Below are positions 59,039-64,000 of a stretch of DNA of 64,000 bases, in pieces (the stretch's first letter is position 1; each line of letters begins with the position of its first letter). A program made the translations under genes and the position numbers. The notes under the pieces are model-generated. The model worked only from the letters and a program-made list of their open reading frames with translations, did not search any database and was not told where the DNA came from. The stretch is from Paralvinella palmiformis (lineage: Eukaryota > Annelida > Polychaeta > Terebellida > Alvinellidae), in assembly GCA_025642065.1 (NCBI GenBank), contig JAODUP010000427.1, positions 721,001 to 785,000 of the forward strand. The letters run 5' to 3'.

Positions 59039-59584
59039 ATGTCAGAAGCGGTCGTGCCTGTGCCGGGAGTGCAGCTCGATTTGGTTGTGGAGATTTTCTT
59101 TGTTCGTTTAGCGGATGACGTCGTGGAGACAGACGAGATATTTAGTGCAGAGGAAGAACGAGAAGAGGCGTATGTAGGAAGAGGTTCACGAATAGGCCCA
59201 GAAGCGGCGGCAAAAGATAGGGCTGCACGTAGATTAAGATCAAAACATGGATCTACACATCACTTTCGGTTATCTTGCTATGGAAAGTGCTCGGAAAGAC
59301 CTGGACTGTAACATGTCAGTCTGTCACCCAGTCTCGAATACAAAGATCGCAGCGTCGATATCCTTTCTATATGGTATAGGCAGCTCAGTGGGGCAATTGT
59401 CACTCTAAAAAGCTTGTATGGCGCGCTTTCCGTTCGAATAGATCCGGGTGTTGCAGGAAGAATGCATCAGCGGAGAGGAGAAACAGAAATTAAAGACGAG
59501 GAAGAACTCTATGGAGATACGACCAAAAAATGGCTGAACTGGAGTGTTCTATGCCAGGGCGTGGTGGGTGATGATGACGATTGA
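59039..59584 (+). pseudogene. Two collinear open reading frames split by one stop, unknown
   Basis: Plus-strand frame from ATG 59039 to TAA 59309-59311 (90 codons, acidic, Glu/Arg-rich), continuing in the same frame as an open run to TGA 59582-59584. The second part reads VDILSIWYRQLSGAIVTLKS and DEEELYGDTTKKWLNW, which looks like real protein. Its last codons fall in a SINE tail (59572-59637). No family recognised; decayed foreign or host gene. Confidence 0.35.
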
Positions 59585-59637
59585 TGTTTTACGGCCACTT
59601 TTGTGCACATGGTAGGCTAAATGGGTCGAGTGGTGGA
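59572..59637 (-). repeat. SINE tail, minus strand
   Basis: GATGATGACGATTGATG, then CGGCCACTTTTGTGCAC and GGTAGGCTAAATGGG. Same family as 21470-21657. It interrupts the preceding open frame. Confidence 0.7.
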
Positions 59638-59891
59638 GGATTGATATATTCTATATTCCTGACAGGACGGTGGTGGAGCTGTGCAACATGCCTACACGCC
59701 AGCCAGTGCGATCGCCCGGTCTTCCTTTTTCCACGGCAAAGTTGGGAGAGAGGTGGACGTCCATTTTCAGGAGCGCCCCATCGCCATCTAAACTGGAGAC
59801 TTCCTTCTCAATGAAGTATTCGTGGATCTTCAAGAGTATACTGCTTAAAAGTATTACTTCACTATCCTGCAGTTCGCAACGTTATTGTGTT

Positions 59892-60245
59892 CTATAAAAT
59901 AAATGTCTGGATGACTGGAAGGTCGGCTGTCTGGAACATTTCTGCAGTAGACACGATTACCGCTTCCCCAGTAAGTGCATTCCATAGTGGAATAAAACGT
60001 ACATGGAATGACTGCTGGTATGTCATGCAAGGGGCTGACAGATTTGGTAGTTTGTGCTTGTGTTGGCATTTGGTATCGGCATCTGCTGTGGTAATGATTA
60101 CAGGCAAGGTAATCCCCGTCAGGAATAGCAGGGTTCTAGGTGAGTCCTGGTAGACCGTCGAAGCGAAGACATATGCATTAGCAGGTTCTGTAAAATTTGA
60201 TCCGTGATAATAGCTTATCAAGTAAACACATACAATCGACTTCAT
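59892..60245 (-). CDS. Hypothetical 117-residue open frame with signal-like start
   Basis: Begins at ATG 60245-60243 with MKSIVCVYLISYYHG, a short basic then hydrophobic N-terminus resembling a signal peptide, and stays open to 59892. Composition is protein-like and richer in Thr and Pro than random frames nearby. No homologue recognised. It could be part of the same decayed or inserted island, or chance. Confidence 0.25.
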   Translation of the reverse strand: MKSIVCVYLISYYHGSNFTEPANAYVFASTVYQDSPRTLLFLTGITLPVIITTADADTKCQHKHKLPNLSAPCMTYQQSFHVRFIPLWNALTGEAVIVSTAEMFQTADLPVIQTFIL

Positions 60246-60383
60246 TAGAAACACATTCAATCGACTTCATTGTCCTGCAACCTGTTATTTGTAAACTGTG
60301 ATGTCATGGGAAGCAATGTCTTATAAACACCAAGGAGGAATTAAATTGAGTGGTTTGTTTAGTATGAACGCTGATCATACCCG

Positions 60384-60590
60384 ATACATAATTATAACAA
60401 TAATAACATAGCACTTATTATAGCGCCACATATCCTAATGCTTAGTTCAAGGACGCTTAATTATGTCTGAGGGGATATTCCCATAACACAGGTAAGAGCT
60501 GTATACGAACGCACAGCCTATATTTTCATATACAAATAAACCAGCACAACGCTCTATCCACTGTGCTACCTGAGCAGCGAGCAATTAAAT
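60384..60590 (-). repeat. tRNA-derived SINE, minus strand
   Basis: The complement begins GCTCAGGTAGCACAGTGGAT (A-box-like, tRNA head) and ends ...TGTGGCGCTATAATAAGTGC plus ATTATT. The tail resembles the SINE at 12188-12500. Confidence 0.6.
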
Positions 60591-61013
60591 TGAAACGTTA
60601 ATATATGTCATTCATAAATATATTTCAGTGATACTGACAATATTTTGGGGGTGGGTGTTGTGTTTTATACCATAAACATTTGAATTGACCAATCACTTTC
60701 CACCAGCAGGAGATTTTGCATGTAATATACTTAATTTGGTCTCGTCCGAAACTGCTCAGGCAAATGGGTCACCCACATCTTTTCGAAATCAGTTTCTTTT
60801 GACAAATAACATATTTTCATATACATTTAATGTAGCTTTCCTAAGACACATGAAAAAGACAATTGTTAGCTTTTCAACTTCATATGTTTTAATTTGTCAA
60901 ACAACTCACTTATTAGATTTTTGGAATCATTTGGAGACTTGATATTAAACAATATAAGAAAGACATTATTGTTTAATCCAAGAACAGTGTTAATGTAACA
61001 TTAACTAAATAAA

Positions 61014-61048
<35 letters not shown>

Positions 61049-62432
61049 TATATATATATATATATAAAAGAGAGAGAGAGAGAGAATGAGGTATTAAGTA
61101 AGTGTTGAAATTAATTATCAATATTGAAACACCATCAGAGAAGTATGAAAAACAGCACAGTAACTCAAACATTAATCTATTCAGGTATATGTTTATTAGA
61201 GCATCCATTGTTAAGAGAATATATTATTATTAATATTTACATGTAATAATAATAATTAAAAAAACATACACATAAACATATTTGTGCTTTAATGAATATT
61301 TTTTAGAAAATTGAAAAAAAAAACTACATAAAGACTAAATAATTAAGTACCAAAAAATAAAACAGTAAAATTATATATATATATATATTTCAAAAACGAC
61401 TTAATAATATTTTGATTTGTTTAGAAAATTATATGAATGTGATCACAGTTTTATTCTATATTGTTACTAAAACATTATACTACTGTTCATTACCCAAAAT
61501 GTTTGATTGTAAATGCTAAATCCTGGCTACTTAAATGATTGCAACATGTGTATGACTACAGTCATTGGAAGCCACATAGCTACTGCAGGTCATTATATAT
61601 ACATCTTCACACATCATAATAATTTAATCACAATAATCTTGCATAGTCTACTTCACAGTCACCACAGATATATAAATAACACAAAACAAACGTGGCAGCT
61701 TTGGAAAGACCTTGCTTGATTTTTAGTACCGGTAGGTTGAACATTTGGTAAACTGCATGTTAAGCTAGTTGTAACTAGTAACAATTCCAAATTTCAGGTA
61801 GCAAGTCCATAACTTACTCTTTTTGATGATGCAACATGTTTCTACGAAACAATCAGCTTTTTATCAGAGTGCATGCTTCTGGATGCCACATATTTTGACG
61901 ACATCTCTGGATCTTCTATGCACAACATTATTACTAGATAAGATAATAGGATTAGCTCAGACCAAATTTAGTTAACATGCATCCTTTGAGTGTAATTCAC
62001 TACATGCATTTCAGTTCCAATACTGAATCACAAAGAAAATAATTCTTAAATATCATATATAATAATGCTGAAACACTAGCAGTGTTTGAGCTAGGATTTG
62101 AAATTTAGGGGACATGTGTCTCCCCTCTTGAAAAAAAGTGAGACATCACATTTTACCTGGATTCATCTATTTATAAATACATTATCCGATAACTAAAAGA
62201 ATCCAAAATGCACAGCAAGTCATACACACACAATTATTAATATATACACAATATATAAAATGATTGTGTAATTGTGCGCTTGTTTGCTTGAAATTTACAC
62301 ATGCATTTGCGTCACTGTGTGTAGTGTACCACCAAGATTACAATGCAAATGCTTATTATTTTTTTATAAGTTTATTAATAACAAAATCTCTCCTTATTAA
62401 CTTTAATGAACCTGAAATTATTAGTACAATGT

Positions 62433-62472
<40 letters not shown>

Positions 62473-62540
62473 AGTGACATACATTCACAATGATACATTT
62501 GTTTATAAAAAAGTTCACCTCACTGGCTGCCATCAATCTA

Positions 62541-62578
<38 letters not shown>

Positions 62579-62608
62579 ACAGTACTAACATTTGAAAAAA
62601 TAGTATAT
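60591..62608. other. Repeat-rich intergenic stretch
   Basis: Contains the compound array (CA)n(TA)n(GA)n at 61017-61086 and (AT)n arrays at about 61371-61388, 62434-62470 and 62541-62575. No exon is recognised. Confidence 0.5.
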
Positions 62609-63330
62609 TTATTTGTTGTATACAGTTTTTAATCTATCCTTCCCCTTCCTGAATTCTGTGAGGGCCTCATCATAGCTGAAGTCCAGCCAGTGAGAACCCT
62701 CCAATTTGATTATTGCCATGATGTTTAGTTTCTGACTGGACAGTCCATTACGGAGATGGGTTTTCAACTTATTCTGTGCTGAAACCCCCCCCCCTCTATC
62801 GCTGTGGTGGGTGTTGATGATGCTCCCCAAAACTGGAAGTGACTCTGTAGGGTAGTGTTTGGACCTGACCAGAGTCTTCAGCATAGCCCATTCCTGGTGA
62901 GTCTCGGATGCTTCAATATATGGTTCATCCCCCTGTCTATACTTTTGACTCAACATGGCAATTTCATCATTGCCAAGTTTGCCAGCATCTTCCTCTGACA
63001 TACCAATCAGTCCACGTAGGCCCAGTACAGATAATGCCTAGATGGTGTCAACAGAAGACTCTGGTTAACGCTTCTCTATTTGCACAAGAATGTTGGCAAG
63101 GAAGTCCTTTCTGGAAGCTAGAAATTATCTGGGGTGAATTACGAAGCTTTAGTCCTTTTAAATTATTTGAACCAGTTATGAGTGTCTCAACCTGGTTCAG
63201 GTAAGGAGCGAGTCGTGTGTCCTCCTGCAGGGTCTTGATCTGCGACACCACGGCTCTGATTGTTGGGTACACAATTCCCAGGTAGAGGTCTTTCGTTGGG
63301 AAATCCCCTTCGAAAATTCTCTCCCATCAA
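62609..63330 (-). pseudogene. hAT transposase remnant (ZNF862-like C-terminus)
   Basis: The minus-strand frame starting near 63330 reads GDFPTKDLYLGIVYPTIRAV and EDTRLAPYLNQVETLI to a stop at about 63048. A second frame (63001-62609) reads YPTESLPVLGSII, SAQNKLKTHLRNGLSSQKL and then WLDFSYDEALTEFRKGKDR. The order (LYPTxR..., SxxNxxKTxxRNxLxxxxL, DFDYDxAL) matches hAT-derived proteins of the ZNF862 type. The catalytic-region ERGFS motif is replaced by DRGGGVS and an in-frame C8 run (about 62787-62795) lies just beside it. Only the C-terminal third is present, in more than one frame. Confidence 0.65.
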
Positions 63331-64000
63331 GCAGACGACATGGCGCGAGGCGGAGCGAATATATGACCTAGATAAATGGCGCTAAAAGTTAACCAGCCAA
63401 AGATATCTAGTTAGATATATAATTTAATTGAAATATGTTTAGTTTTAACCTACACTAGTTTTATTTCAATCCAAGTCAGCACTTTTGACAATGTCCATTG
63501 TTTTCAGTTTGACAACTTCAATTTAGCGGTGCATAATTTATGCATAGCTTAAATCACTGCAGAGTCTTAAAACAATTAAGAAATGAATACGTCAGTATGT
63601 TTCTTGTGATTACCACTTTACTAAGTTTCTTCCTTGCGTTTAGTGATATTGTGGTTTGTCAAATTTTCAGCGACCAAACATTTGCTCAGTTTTAGTCATA
63701 GCTAATGGTGCATTTTACTCCAATCTTTATATCTCGCTACATTACCATGTCTGTTTAATACCTCATATCTCAGTATTCCGTTCTGTTTGTGTCTTATTCT
63801 TCGAAATAAAACCTTATTGATGCACCAGCTGTCATTATCCACTACGATTACCAGTGACGTATCACGTGCTTAATTATGTGACAACTAATTTAACTTAGTT
63901 CACCGTATTCTATGATGTTTTGAGCAAGATCTGATTAGAAAGATATTATTAATTCAAAAGTAGTATGTAATAGCCGACCCAGACACCTTAATGATAAGCT
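63331..64000. other. Non-coding end of window
   Basis: No exon, repeat or RNA gene is recognised in these 670 bases. Confidence 0.5.

Overview
This is an AT-rich, intron-rich animal nuclear window dense in microsatellites, tRNA-derived SINEs and DNA-transposon remnants. The four host genes are metazoan housekeeping or signalling genes with GT-AG introns. The repeat landscape (SINEs, hAT and TTAA-type MITEs, long CA/TA/GA arrays) suggests a lophotrochozoan, probably a mollusc. That placement is inference; there is no diagnostic marker.

Layout: 1-5.4 kb is non-coding with a decayed LINE fragment. SAYSD1 lies on the minus strand (5501-8172, two exons). An isolated GC-rich candidate exon follows at 8754-8921. 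9-17 kb holds no recognised gene but has a 541-bp non-autonomous hAT with an 8-bp target duplication and a full SINE. FRMD8 is on the plus strand (17233-29764, twelve coding positions) and includes a pair of alternative exons whose lengths force exactly one to be used. MAD2L1BP (p31comet) is convergent on the minus strand (31659-37115). A 5.45-kb terminal-inverted-repeat transposon (40606-46059) carries one very long gene. MNAT1 (MAT1) is on the minus strand (48771-57089, eight exons) and hosts three MITE or hAT insertions in its introns. 57-64 kb is repeat-rich: a 200-bp duplicated segment, a GC-richer island of broken reading frames on both strands (58.4-60.3 kb), a SINE, and a hAT transposase remnant related to the ZNF862 type.

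The host genes do not form a pathway: SAYSD1 acts in ER ribosome quality control, FRMD8 with iRhom/ADAM17 and Wnt co-receptors, MAD2L1BP in spindle-checkpoint silencing, and MNAT1 in the CDK-activating kinase and TFIIH.

The two most unusual signals are, first, the TIR element, whose 1,280-residue protein contains a complete XPG/FEN1-type set of acidic residues in its C-terminal third, where a transposon would be expected to rely on a classical DDE transposase alone. Second, several hAT-like elements carry subterminal palindromic arrays of the form TTTCT-N-CC / GG-N-AGAAA in which the variable base differs by element. All coordinates and splice sites were read by eye; no search or alignment was run.
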